NCBI GenBank assembly: GCA_008704415.1
Contig: VXIS01000406.1
Span: forward strand, 1-37,513
Source: Sphaerosporella brunnea
Taxonomy: Eukaryota; Ascomycota; Pezizomycetes; Pezizales; Pyronemataceae
Length of the DNA stretch: 37,513 nt
Reading direction: 5' to 3'
In this document: positions 29,388-37,513 of the stretch, one piece after another
Position numbering within the stretch: the stretch's first letter is position 1
Layout of the letters: each line of letters opens with the position of its first letter
Translations under genes and position numbers: made by a program
Notes under the pieces: generated by a model
Told to the model about the DNA's origin: nothing
Seen by the model: the letters and a program-made list of their open reading frames with translations, nothing else
Databases searched by the model: none

Positions 29388-30872
29388 ATGGCTTCTGTAG
29401 CCAATTTTGAGCATGCCATGGCTAATGAGATCGATCTTCTCACTGGCAGAGTGGCGTCGTACCCTACAGCACTACACCGCGTCAGAAACGAAGCCGTCAG
29501 CATGCCGTGCATGAACACCTACCTTCCTCTGACACCTCCCGAGTACTACCCGCAGTACCCCGGGTGTGGAATGCAGATCAACCAGCACCAGTACGCTATT
29601 GGATCCCAAGGACTTCCGGTTCCGGAGAAAGGAGTGTACGAGATCAACGTTGACTCGTTTGGACGCAAGCTCATGCCGTCCTTTGTGCGTGTCCCGCAAG
29701 GATACCACCATCATCACCAGCAGCAGCAGCAGCAGCAGCAGCCGCAGCAGCAGTCCGGCTACGCTGGACTCCCCCCACCAGGAATCACTCATCCTGGTAC
29801 TCAGTTCTACGCGCCGGTGGCTCATCAGCCACAGAGACGTATGGATGCGACAGTCCCGGTCGATGAGAACTATCACCTCCAGGTCAGACAGGAGGCGCGT
29901 CGGCAGGAACAGCCTGCGCCACAGGAGGAGAAGTTGGTCGGAGGAGTCTCGGCGCATCTTGACTACGAGATGGAGGAGATGACCGACTTTGTCGGCACCA
30001 TGGCGCAGCGATTAGTCCTTGGCCCGATGAGCCACGATAAGCTGCTCCCGAGCTACAGGAAGTTCGTTCACCAGATTCTCTCGTCGACGAGACTGCCGAG
30101 TTCGACTATCCTGCTTGGATTGGTGTATCTGCGAGAGCGGATGCAGTCTCCCCCGATGTCGACAATGCCACGGCAAGATAACAATGTGTATCGTCTGCTG
30201 ACGATCGCGTTGCTTCTCGCTTCGAAATTCCTCGATGACAACACTTTCCAGAACAAGTCCTGGTCCGAGGTTACCAGCATCCCCGTTCAGGAGCTCAACG
30301 CCTTGGAGAAGGAATGGCTCAAGGATATGAGGTGGAATCTTCACGTCGATCCGGAGGGCACGAAGGGATTCAGCCAGTACAAGGCTCTGTGGGATGCTTG
30401 GATGAAGAAGGCTGTTGCACCGGCTCCGCCGCTCGCTCCTATCGAGACTGGCCTCCGTGCCCGTTCCCACAGCACCTTTTCTCCAGCGGGCCCGGTGTAC
30501 CCATTCACGCCACCCCAGTCTGGAACATTGAGTGACAGAATCATTCAGTTGCCGCCCGTGCGTGCGAACCAGCCGACCGAGGGTGGCTACTGGGGATGGG
30601 GTATCGGCGACTACTCGCCTCCTTCAGCCCCCCACACTGGACCTCCGACGCCCGAGAACTTGCACTACGGATGGCCTGTTTCCAACTACGGCAAACCTCA
30701 ACCGACTCCGCAGCAGGGAAATTTTTCGAGACTTCCTCCGATCGTCCCGTACCACCCCCATGGATGGCATCATCACCACCACCCTCAGGGTGCCGCGAGT
30801 TGCTTCCACTGTCGTCAACAGGGGAACGAGAACTTTTTCAACGCTAATTACGGCCAGCTGATCATGGCCTGA
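29388..30872 (+). CDS. CLG1/Pcl-like cyclin
   Basis: An intronless 494-aa cyclin of the Pho80/Pcl type, closest in architecture to CLG1-like proteins, which partner the Pho85/Pef1 family of CDKs. The start at 29388 has good context (GATCATGGCT) and begins MASVANFEHAMANEIDLLTG. The same frame runs upstream to 29280 but has no earlier ATG. The N-terminal region is Pro/Tyr-rich. A HHHHQQQQQQQQPQQQ tract lies at about aa 109-124, encoded mostly by CAG repeats. The cyclin box is about aa 195-330, with MTDFVGTMAQRLVLG, then SSTILLGLVYLRERM, YRLLTIALLLASKFLDD and LEKEWLKDMRWNLHV. The C-terminus is Pro-rich and His-rich (HGWHHHHHPQG). The long pyrimidine- and poly(T)-rich upstream region suggests complex transcriptional control. 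The cyclin class is confident; the exact orthologue less so. Confidence 0.9.
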   Translation: MASVANFEHAMANEIDLLTGRVASYPTALHRVRNEAVSMPCMNTYLPLTPPEYYPQYPGCGMQINQHQYAIGSQGLPVPEKGVYEINVDSFGRKLMPSFVRVPQGYHHHHQQQQQQQQPQQQSGYAGLPPPGITHPGTQFYAPVAHQPQRRMDATVPVDENYHLQVRQEARRQEQPAPQEEKLVGGVSAHLDYEMEEMTDFVGTMAQRLVLGPMSHDKLLPSYRKFVHQILSSTRLPSSTILLGLVYLRERMQSPPMSTMPRQDNNVYRLLTIALLLASKFLDDNTFQNKSWSEVTSIPVQELNALEKEWLKDMRWNLHVDPEGTKGFSQYKALWDAWMKKAVAPAPPLAPIETGLRARSHSTFSPAGPVYPFTPPQSGTLSDRIIQLPPVRANQPTEGGYWGWGIGDYSPPSAPHTGPPTPENLHYGWPVSNYGKPQPTPQQGNFSRLPPIVPYHPHGWHHHHHPQGAASCFHCRQQGNENFFNANYGQLIMA

Positions 30873-32025
30873 ATAATACACGAATGCGGCGGTGTTTAGC
30901 CTTTTCTTACGCGTCATCATTTCCGGCAGTCTCATACAATTTCGCCGTCATAAAAGTTGAAGAGGTGCATATTTTTTTCCTCGTTTTTCAATCCAAATTT
31001 GCATCGTTTTGCACAGCATATGCGCATACCTCTTTTGCATTGGGCTTTTTCTTTTTTCGCAATCTAAGTTGGCAGGAAAAACGGTTTGGGTGTCGGGAAA
31101 AGCATTGGCTTCATACAGCGAAATACGGCAGTGAGCATCCAGCCTTGGTTGGATAAGGAATAGGGAGCTTGAGTTTGAGTTTTGTTCTCTTTTGGCAACG
31201 CTGACGCGTTTTGGCCTGTTCAGTTCCCTTTCCCATTGCAATTTCGTCTTTTTCTATTTGTTCCTCGTGTATTCGATCTGTCATCGTGATTTTTAGAGGG
31301 GTTCATTGTTTCTTGTAATTCTTCGACTTTTCAGTCTATACCAGTTTTTGCTATTTCTGTTCGCTTTTTTTTTTTTTTTTTTTTTCCTCTTATGATAATG
31401 ATCGGGTTTACTTGGGGTTTGGTGGTGTTTTTGTCTTTTGTCTTGCTCTTTTTTGTCCGGTGTTTTGGTCCTTTTCTCTGTCGCCGTCCATTGCGATGAC
31501 GACGGTGATAGATATGCCTTGCTGGAGTTAATGTCTTCAGCGTCGCTGTCTTTCGCCTTTACAGTTACTCCTGCGCTATTCTGGCGGCACATGCTTGTGC
31601 GGTATTGTATTTGACTTTTATATCTCTGGGTTGGGTTTCGGTTTTTTATCTTTGCTCATTTTATCTCCCTTTTTTTCTCCTTTTTCCTTTTTCCTTTTTT
31701 TTTTTTTTTTTTTTTTTTTTTTCCTCGTTTGCTGGACATAGAATGCGGTTTTTTCCCTTTTATTTTTATTATGTACAGCTTTTCTTTCTCTTTCTTTTCT
31801 TTTATTTGTTTTTCTTTCTTGGGGGGTTTTCTCTGTTTACATCATCTTTGGCAAACTGGTTTGGGGAAAGTTTGGGGAACACTTGGAATTTGGTTGGGAT
31901 TTGGGGGTTGTGTTGTACGTATAGTTTTCTTTTTTCCTTCTGGCCTGGAGAACTTTGTTTATTGTGTGATGTTTTTCTGATGTTTTCTTCTTCCCTGAAT
32001 TTGGGCTTTTTTTTTTTTTTTACCT

Positions 32026-32064
<39 letters not shown>

Positions 32065-32320
32065 GAAGCTACATAATGCTTCGCATCTCAGCCTTGCTGA
32101 AAACCTGGCTGCGAGATGTATATTATCTACCGACTTTACACTTACTTACCTGCGGGGAAGTGCGCGGGGGAGCGAGAACATTATAAAGAACCAGAAGAAT
32201 GAAAGAGGGTACGCGGTAGAATTGAAATTTGTGTCTTTTGCCACCGGGGTGTGGTATGATGTGATGTGATGTGATGTCACCTTCTGCGCAATTGCAGTGC
32301 GATTCAGGGACGAGAGAGAG
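30873..32320. other. T-rich 3' flank of the cyclin gene
   Basis: No supportable gene. The plus strand is dominated by T, with tracts T21 (31365-31385), T28 (31695-31722), T15 (32007-32021) and T29 (32036-32064). The 153-codon plus-strand frame here is almost only Phe/Leu/Ser and is a low-complexity artefact. GATGTGATGTGATGTGATGT near 32257 is a small 5-bp repeat. Confidence 0.7.
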
Positions 32321-32531
32321 AGGCTCACATCAGCTTCCGCGTCATTCGTTGTTGATCTGGTGACGATTCTTCTCCGATCTGGATGTAGGAAGATGTTTTT
32401 GATGCCATGCAGCTGCGTGGTTGGCATCTGGCCTGGCGGCAAAGAAAAACAAACGTGGGGGTCGTCGTTCGTTCGGGAGGGTTCTGGAGGGAAAAGTACA
32501 AAGTTTTCTAACGTACTACGGTGACACATAC

Positions 32532-32588
32532 CGGCTTCTTCACAAAGAAGAGCAATCCGAAAATGATCCAGACCAAACCAAACCACAC
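32532..32588 (-). other. Exon-like transmembrane segment of an unidentified small membrane protein
   Basis: On the minus strand a TTCTTCTACAG acceptor is followed by exactly 19 in-frame codons reading VWFGLVWIIFGLLFFVKKP, then a consensus GTATGT donor. The sequence is a classic single membrane helix followed by a KK anchor. Further acceptors downstream (CTCCAG near 32484, CGCCAG near 32435) continue the same frame to a TGA near 32325, which would add a Ser/Gln-rich tail. An ATG followed by a GTAAGG donor at 32821 could supply a first exon, but its phase does not fit. Gene limits are unresolved. Confidence 0.4.
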
Positions 32589-32831
32589 CTGTAGAAGAAA
32601 AAGCGAAAGTAAGAAAGCAAAACAAAGAAGCCTACCAAACCCCGAAAAAAGGAATCCCAGAGTACAAGAAAGAAATAAAAGAAAAGCAGATGCACATTAA
32701 TGTCCGTACCAGATCGGTACCCCCAGAGGGAAAAAAAAACAAAAAAAAAAAAAAAGACACCCCTACCACCCACCAATCATGACCTCTTCCCCTTACTCGA
32801 GCTTCCAGCGTTGGTCGTCATGGTACCAAAC

Positions 32832-34196
32832 CTATTGGGCCACGATCGGCTGTTGCTGGTGGTGATGGTGGGCGAACCCATTTCTAACGATTCCCTCCAT
32901 CATATCCTCCACGCTAGGCGTCACATACTGGTGCGAAAACGCGGGTGTATCATCATCTACCAGCATTTCCGGCGTCTCAGGCGGCAGCTTGATACCGGCT
33001 CCGGGCGGGAGATGTCCCGGTTCCAGCTGCGGCTTCTGAGGTGCTGCTGGAGCGTAGTTGGGGTTGAGCCGGTAGGAGTGGTTCTCACGCGTAAGACGTT
33101 CTTTGCGGAGCGCGTTCTGGAGGGGGCCCGTGGCTTCGGCGCGGACATCGTGGCTTTCCAACGCGGGGAAATTACTGGGAGTCAAGTCAGTGTGACGAGT
33201 GATATAGTGTGAGGCAGCGACCTACGTCGATATCCACTCGAAGATGTATTTCGGCTGCACACCTTTGCCGGAGTCGAGCGTGGCAATAGCGCGCACTATC
33301 ATCTCCTCCCAGTTTGGCCCGCTGCCGTCAATTACATCTGCAGTGCCATCCTCGACCACACCGGGGGTGCCATCATCCACCTTGGCGACGGCGGCGTTCT
33401 TGAGGTTCGCGGCGATAGCTTTAGTGTTGGGGTCGTAAAGCGGCAGGTCTGGATGCGACTTCTCGGCGAAGGAAATGATCTCGATCAAGCTGGACATTGG
33501 CAAGCTAGCCAGATACAATCGCTTCTCCTCCTCTGTCAACGCAACACCAGAAAGACCGAACTGCAGAGGCTTCTGCTCGCGAAGCTTGGCGCAAGAACTG
33601 CAAAACCACTCCGCCGACTCGACCTGAATGACAAGATCGTCGATGGGTGGGTCGTGGCAGAGCTGATGGAACGGTCCGTTGCAGCCGTCGCAGAACACGA
33701 TCTGGTTGCTGTGCGGTGAGTGGCCGCGCTGGCAGACACGACAGATTCTAGCGTCGTGGTTACGGCGGTACGGTCCGCGACGACGTGAGGGTGTCTTCTG
33801 CGCCGGATTGAAGTGGGCTGGTCGGTGCACTTTGCGTCCGGATTTGGTTTTGACTCCTTCCATCGTGAATTCCTCCTCGCTGATCGAACCATCACTTTCA
33901 TCTTTCGGGACACTGACTTTGCGCCGACGGCCTGCTGCACCAGCTCCACGGGTAGCCGGTTTTGCTGAAAACAATGTTAGTACATACTGTGCAAAACAAT
34001 GGGCGCTGGCTGCAACACGCACCTTTCGTCACGCGGGTGACCCTTCCGGTCCCAGTCGATTTAGGAGTGGGAGTCTCCGATGGCGGCGATTGGGCCGGTG
34101 TGGTTTGCTGCCGAGGATACTGTACTGGCTGCGGGGCGGCGGAAGGAGGCGGAAGCGGAGGAGCAGCCTGGGCGGCGGGAGTGGGCGGAGGCGGCA

Positions 34197-34227
<31 letters not shown>

Positions 34228-34383
34228 AGGATCGTACTGCTGGGCATGGTGCCATTGCTGCAGCGCAAGCTCGGGGGCCAGTCGCTGACGCAGCAAAGCT
34301 TCTGGTTCCATCATTCCGCCTTCGGAAGCTGTGGTATCGGCATCGTAGGCTTCGGCGCGCGCGCGGTATATGTGGCCCGACAT
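32832..34383 (-). CDS. PHD-finger chromatin protein
   Basis: Predicted 480-aa nuclear protein in three exons: 34023-34383, 33226-33964 and 32832-33174. Introns are 33965-34022 (58 nt, GTGCGT...TTTTCAG) and 33175-33225 (51 nt, GTAGGT, CTGAC branch, TCCCAG); phases match and the summed length is a multiple of three. The N-terminus is MSGHIYRARAEAYDADTTAS, followed by a poly-Gln tract (CAG-type, about aa 53-62) and Pro-rich stretches. A basic segment (TKSGRKVHRPAHFNP, then PSRRRGPYRR) leads into one C4HC3 PHD finger with ICRVCQRGH, FCDGCNGPFHQLCH and WFCSSC. PHD fingers commonly read histone H3 tails. The C-terminal part has YIFEWISTNFPALES and ends His/Gln-rich (HHHHQQQPIVAQ). A truncated LINE starts about 300 bp upstream of the ATG, head-to-head. 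Confidence 0.9.
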
Positions 34384-34689
34384 CGCCGAGAGGCGTAGCA
34401 GTTGGTAGGAGAGGAGGATTGAACGGGTGGAGGGTGAGAGTAATTTGGATTATTGGTGACGGGGTTTGTTTCTGAAGCGGATGGTGAATTCAAATCTAAG
34501 GAGTGTGTGTGCTGAACTTCTGGAGCAAAACGCGGGAAGACGCACGAACCACTAAATGCACATCGCTTGGCGGTCACGTGGCTCGATAGCGGGTGATTGT
34601 GGCTGAGCGACAGTGAACTGAGTTGTGACCATTCACGTAGTATCACTCGGTGTCAAGAGGTTGATTTCTGGCAGTGAACAACTCGCTGT

Positions 34690-36329
34690 AATAGTTTGCA
34701 TGGGAAAACTGGTGGAAAAGGTAGCAGCAATCCTGATTACGGACTCTGTCGAAAGCATGGGGAGACTGCATGAGGGACAGTTCGGAGGAAGACGAAAACG
34801 GTCTGCAATAGAAGCAGCGGCTTCCCTCATCGCACAGGTCGAAGAGGCGTGGGAAGCAAAGAAATTCGTGGGCGCACTGATGATGGACGTTAAAGGGGCC
34901 TTTCCTACGGTAAACGGCCGGTGTCTGGGAAAGAAGATGAGAGACATGAAACTAGACGAGGACCTGGTACGATGGGTTCGCAGCTTTATCGAAGATAGAT
35001 ATGTCACCATCCTGATGAACGGAGAAGAAGGGGAGAGGATCAGGACGGAAACCGGTCTGCCGCAAGGATCGCCAGTATCGCCAATTCTCTTCCTGATCTA
35101 CATCGCCGACCTAGCCAAAAGAGTGGAACAACAAGTCCCAGGGGTACAAGCGCTCTCCTTTGTGGACGATGTTACATGGGCCGTCACAGGAGACAACGTG
35201 GGGACGATCACCAGAAGCCTGGAAGAGTGTGCTAAAATCACAACCCACTGGGCCTCGGAAAACGCCACCGCATTCGAGATGGAAAAGACTGAAGCGATCT
35301 TCTTCTCCCGGAAACATGAACACCAAAAGAATATCCGACAAAAGATATTTTTAGGTGACGGCCACGAGGTAGCATACAATAAGGCTGCAGTAAAGTGGCT
35401 CGGGGTTTGGCTCGACAGCAAACTCACCATGAAGACGCACCATCAAAAGTGGACCAGCAAGGCCAAATCACAGCAGGCTCGCTTTGGTAGAGTATGCAGG
35501 AAAGCGGGTCTTCCCCCAGGTAGTGCGGCGAACCTCCAACGGGCGGTGGTGCAATCCATTGCGACCTACGGCATAGAACTCGACGGCATCCGAAAAAAGA
35601 CGCCCCGGGACGGACAGAGGGTCCAAGAGCTCCAGCAGGTAATCAACGCACAAGCGAGAGCAACAACGGGCAATTTCAAATCGACCCCAATTGGAATCTT
35701 AATGGCAGAGAGCGGTATGCGCCCGGCTGAAGCCATAAAGAGAGGCAGAGAAGCAAGGCTTCGAGCAAGAATCCTTGGGAGGCCCCAACGTTTCAGCAAC
35801 GACGATGAAAGTCTGGTCGAAGACACGCCAGCAGAGCGACTCAGAAAAAGCTGTGCCGCGGCAGTGGGTGCAGTCGAAGTGGAAAGGATTACCCCACGGA
35901 AGAACCGGCGAACGAAGGGGATCGTCATCAAAGAACCAAAAAGAGATGCCCTACGCACAGCTAAAAACTATGATGAATTGTCATCCCTCACCCTCTGGAC
36001 CGACGGATCGAGGTTGGAGGATGGGCGTGTGGGTTCTGGAGTAGCATGGAAGGAAGGGGAAGAGTACGTCGGAGAAAGCTATCACTTAGGTATTAGCAAA
36101 GAAGTATTCGACGCAGAACTGTTTGCGGTGATAGAAGCTGTCAAGCGGGCGAGCAGCATGGAGACAATCACCAACGACAGAGTCACCGTCTTCACAGACT
36201 CGCAGGCGACTCTGACACGGATCCAAGACGACAGAGAGGGCCCCGGACAGATGGCCACACGGTGGCTATATCGATGGGAAGCAACCTTGGCAAGACGGAA
36301 CGTCCAACTGGAATACAGATGGACGCCAG
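34690..36329 (+). mobile_element. Truncated LINE (RNase H-bearing, Tad/I-like) interrupted by an LTR element
   Basis: Non-LTR retrotransposon sequence starting abruptly within the reverse transcriptase, at the CMGKLVEKV segment that follows the 'RPI-L' motif. Endonuclease and ORF1 are missing, as expected for incomplete reverse transcription. On the right it stops at an LTR beginning at 36330, inside the RNase H domain. The frame is intact throughout, so the copy is young. The rest of its 3' end, with tail, presumably lies beyond the LTR element, outside the window. Confidence 0.88.
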
Positions 36330-36334
36330 TGTAA
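34690..36334 (+). pseudogene. LINE reverse transcriptase-RNase H, truncated at both ends
   Basis: An open frame runs 34625-36334 (569 codons; numbers below count from 34625), but recognisable homology starts near residue 24. RT motifs: MMDVKGAFPTVN (catalytic Asp about 88), GLPQGSPVSPILFLIYIADL, LSFVDDVTWAV (Asp about 181), KTEAIFFSRK and KWLGVWLDSKL. After a connecting region comes RNase H: LWTDGSRLEDGRVGSGVAW (Asp about 460), FDAELFAVIEAV and VTVFTDSQATL. The protein is cut at EYRWTPV by a stop contributed by the LTR (TGTAAC), just where the RNase H C-terminal His/Asp motif should follow. With no endonuclease it is not autonomous. Confidence 0.88.
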
Positions 36335-37151
36335 CGCGGCTCTGTCTACCAGAGAGGCGTGGAATTGAACCCGTGACTTTGGGAAACTGACTTGCAAAAT
36401 CCTAAACAATAGAATTTTAAGGGCTATTCTGTCGGGTGGACACTAATGGTTCTTGTTGCTGAAGATAAAGGGGTTCTCTCGGCGGAAGCAATCCTACTTA
36501 TAGTAGAACGCCGCTCCAGAGACTACCGTCTCCCTGAGTAATACTCAGCCTTCACTCCTTGCTGGCTTTCCGACAGTCTCTACGACTGTGGGCGTCAAGG
36601 CGCGCACAGAGATCGCCCCACCTTCCTATGACTCACTCTTTGATTTCAAATCATGAGTCATAGATATGGGTCGCACCCGGAATACCCCACTTCTACCAGG
36701 GTCGTATTCTCGTGTCGCAGGTAGATGCTCAGCCCCATTGGCTCCATCTCCCGATCTTCTGCGTCGCATGCCTTACGCGACAACCATACTTACTATGGAG
36801 GTTCTAGGCCGAGTGATTCTTCCCTTTTTCGGCTCAACGCCTTCCGGTTGATCACTCCTGACCCCTCCGATCGTCATGCTAGTTCCCGGAACAGGTAGGT
36901 CAACGAAGATATCTCGGAAGAGCTCTAACAATAGCCTATACTATTGTCATCTCCGAATCGGGTTCTCTTCTCAGATAGCGTCCTATCTGAGGCACCCGAT
37001 CTCCGAGTTCTTCCACAGCGTCACTCAAGCTAGCTACTATGATCCGGAGCCACCCGGCTATCACGTGCTCTTGAAGCGATCACTATGCAGACTCTATTCT
37101 ATTCCCTAGCTGACTACTAAGAGCACATGTCACGTGACCATACCCGTGACA
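36330..37151 (-). repeat. 3' LTR of a chromodomain Ty3/gypsy element
   Basis: About 822 bp, in sense orientation TGTCACGGGTATGG...CGCGTTACA. The limits are set by the TGT/ACA ends, the polypurine tract next to the internal end and the abrupt end of LINE homology at 36329. The five bases before it, GCCAG, are the expected target-site copy. The partner LTR is outside the window. Small open frames inside are not genes. Confidence 0.82.
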
Positions 37152-37167
37152 TTACTCCCCTCCTAAC
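37152..37167 (-). promoter_or_regulatory. Polypurine tract of gypsy element
   Basis: In sense the bases before the LTR read GTTAGGAGGGGAGTAA and are followed directly by TGTCACG, the arrangement expected of the plus-strand primer. Confidence 0.8.
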
Positions 37168-37230
37168 TAATCTCGTCCCGAGATACTAACTATCATTTTT
37201 TGTGTAAGGAAATCTAACTAAGGAAATCCT

Positions 37231-37513
37231 TCATTTCATTCTACTATCCCTCGCCTGTCGGGGATATCTTTCATGGAACTCTTTGAGCATACGGCTGACA
37301 GTTTCGTCTCCTTCTAAGTGCTCCCATGGTTCCCACGTGGCTTCCTCAGGGGGATAGCCTTTCCAGAATACCAAGTACTCAACCCTCTTCTTCTGCCGGT
37401 TGAGCCTGCTTTTGGCGATCTTGTCGACCACCCAGTACTTTTCTCCATCTATCTCTTCGGGAGGAGGTGGACTTTGGTGTCTTCCAGGAAGCTTTGACTC
37501 CCTGTATGGCTCC
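37231..37513 (-). CDS. Chromodomain at the integrase C-terminus (partial)
   Basis: The frame is open from the window edge to a stop at 37231. It reads EIDGEKYWVVDKIAKSRLNR followed by EYLVFWKGYPPEEATWEP and WEHLEG. This is the diagnostic chromodomain of gypsy chromoviruses (aromatic cage residues Y/W, W and W-E-P), which steers integration toward marked chromatin. The C-terminal tail is basic (RYPRQARDSRMK). The rest of gag-pol is beyond the window. Confidence 0.9.
   Translation of the reverse strand, partial: EPYRESKLPGRHQSPPPPEEIDGEKYWVVDKIAKSRLNRQKKRVEYLVFWKGYPPEEATWEPWEHLEGDETVSRMLKEFHERYPRQARDSRMK

Larger units (their letters stand above)
36330..37513 (-). mobile_element. Partial Ty3/gypsy chromovirus (runs off the window)
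   Basis: The 3' end of a minus-strand gypsy element: integrase C-terminus with chromodomain, a short non-coding stretch, polypurine tract and LTR. It inserted into the LINE, so it is the younger of the two. Confidence 0.87.

Noticed and set aside
31605..32066. A 153-codon Phe-rich plus-strand frame that could pass for a membrane protein
   Set aside because: It is a translation of T-tracts; low complexity throughout.
33679..34398. A 239-codon plus-strand frame opposite the PHD-finger gene
   Set aside because: Shadow of the conserved minus-strand gene; its Leu/Ser-rich part is the complement of the CAG repeat.
36343..36400. tRNA-like B-box (GGGTTCAATTCC on the minus strand) near the LTR end
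   Set aside because: No cloverleaf, acceptor stem or A-box can be drawn; it is LTR sequence.
1..37513. CRISPR arrays, prokaryotic operons or ribosome-binding sites
   Set aside because: No regularly spaced direct repeats of that kind; introns, tRNA structure and transposon classes show eukaryotic nuclear DNA.

Overview
The window looks like nuclear DNA of a filamentous ascomycete (Pezizomycotina). The protein genes have short GT-AG introns (51-68 nt), some with recognisable CTAAC or CTGAC branch sites. The tRNA gene has an 11-nt intron one base 3' of the anticodon. The conserved genes are fungal (RSC7/Swp82-type remodeller subunit, CLG1/Pcl-type cyclin, PHD-finger protein), and the transposons are typical fungal classes (pogo-like, Ty1/copia, RNase H-bearing LINE, chromodomain Ty3/gypsy). 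The class or genus cannot be fixed from what is visible.

Layout. (1) 1-10818 is one giant inverted repeat. The left arm (1-5375) and right arm (5409-10818) are reverse complements around a 33-nt loop. Every difference I found is a length change in a homopolymer or at the apex, including 4 T versus 36 A beside the apex. Each arm carries a tRNA-Ser(UGA) gene, a candidate hairpin/MITE, a homopurine tract, a G-quadruplex-capable 20-bp tandem repeat and weak traces of small spliced genes. (2) 10819-18400 is an ordinary gene region: the RSC7-like gene on the minus strand, an internally deleted pogo-family transposon relic with long imperfect TIRs, and a minus-strand aminoglycoside-phosphotransferase-like kinase gene broken by two frameshifts. 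(3) 18406-23997 is a complete, very young Ty1/copia element (199-bp LTRs identical by eye, AAGGG target duplication). It sits 19 bp upstream of the kinase-like gene's start codon. (4) 24003-29387 is mostly gene-free, with one orphan exon, a telobox and a long pyrimidine-rich region leading into a cyclin gene at 29388-30872. (5) 30873-32831 is T-rich 3' flank plus one exon-like transmembrane segment. (6) 32832-34383 is a three-exon PHD-finger gene. (7) 34690-37513 is a nested transposon cluster: a 5'-truncated LINE interrupted by the LTR of a minus-strand chromodomain gypsy element that runs off the window.

Functionally, the intact host genes point to chromatin (RSC7-like, PHD finger) and CDK control (cyclin), with no operon-like or cluster logic. 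The most striking object is the >=10.8-kb palindrome. Its arms differ only in homopolymer lengths, so it is either a very recent or continually homogenised inverted duplication, or a fold-back artefact of sequencing or assembly. Raw reads crossing the apex would decide.
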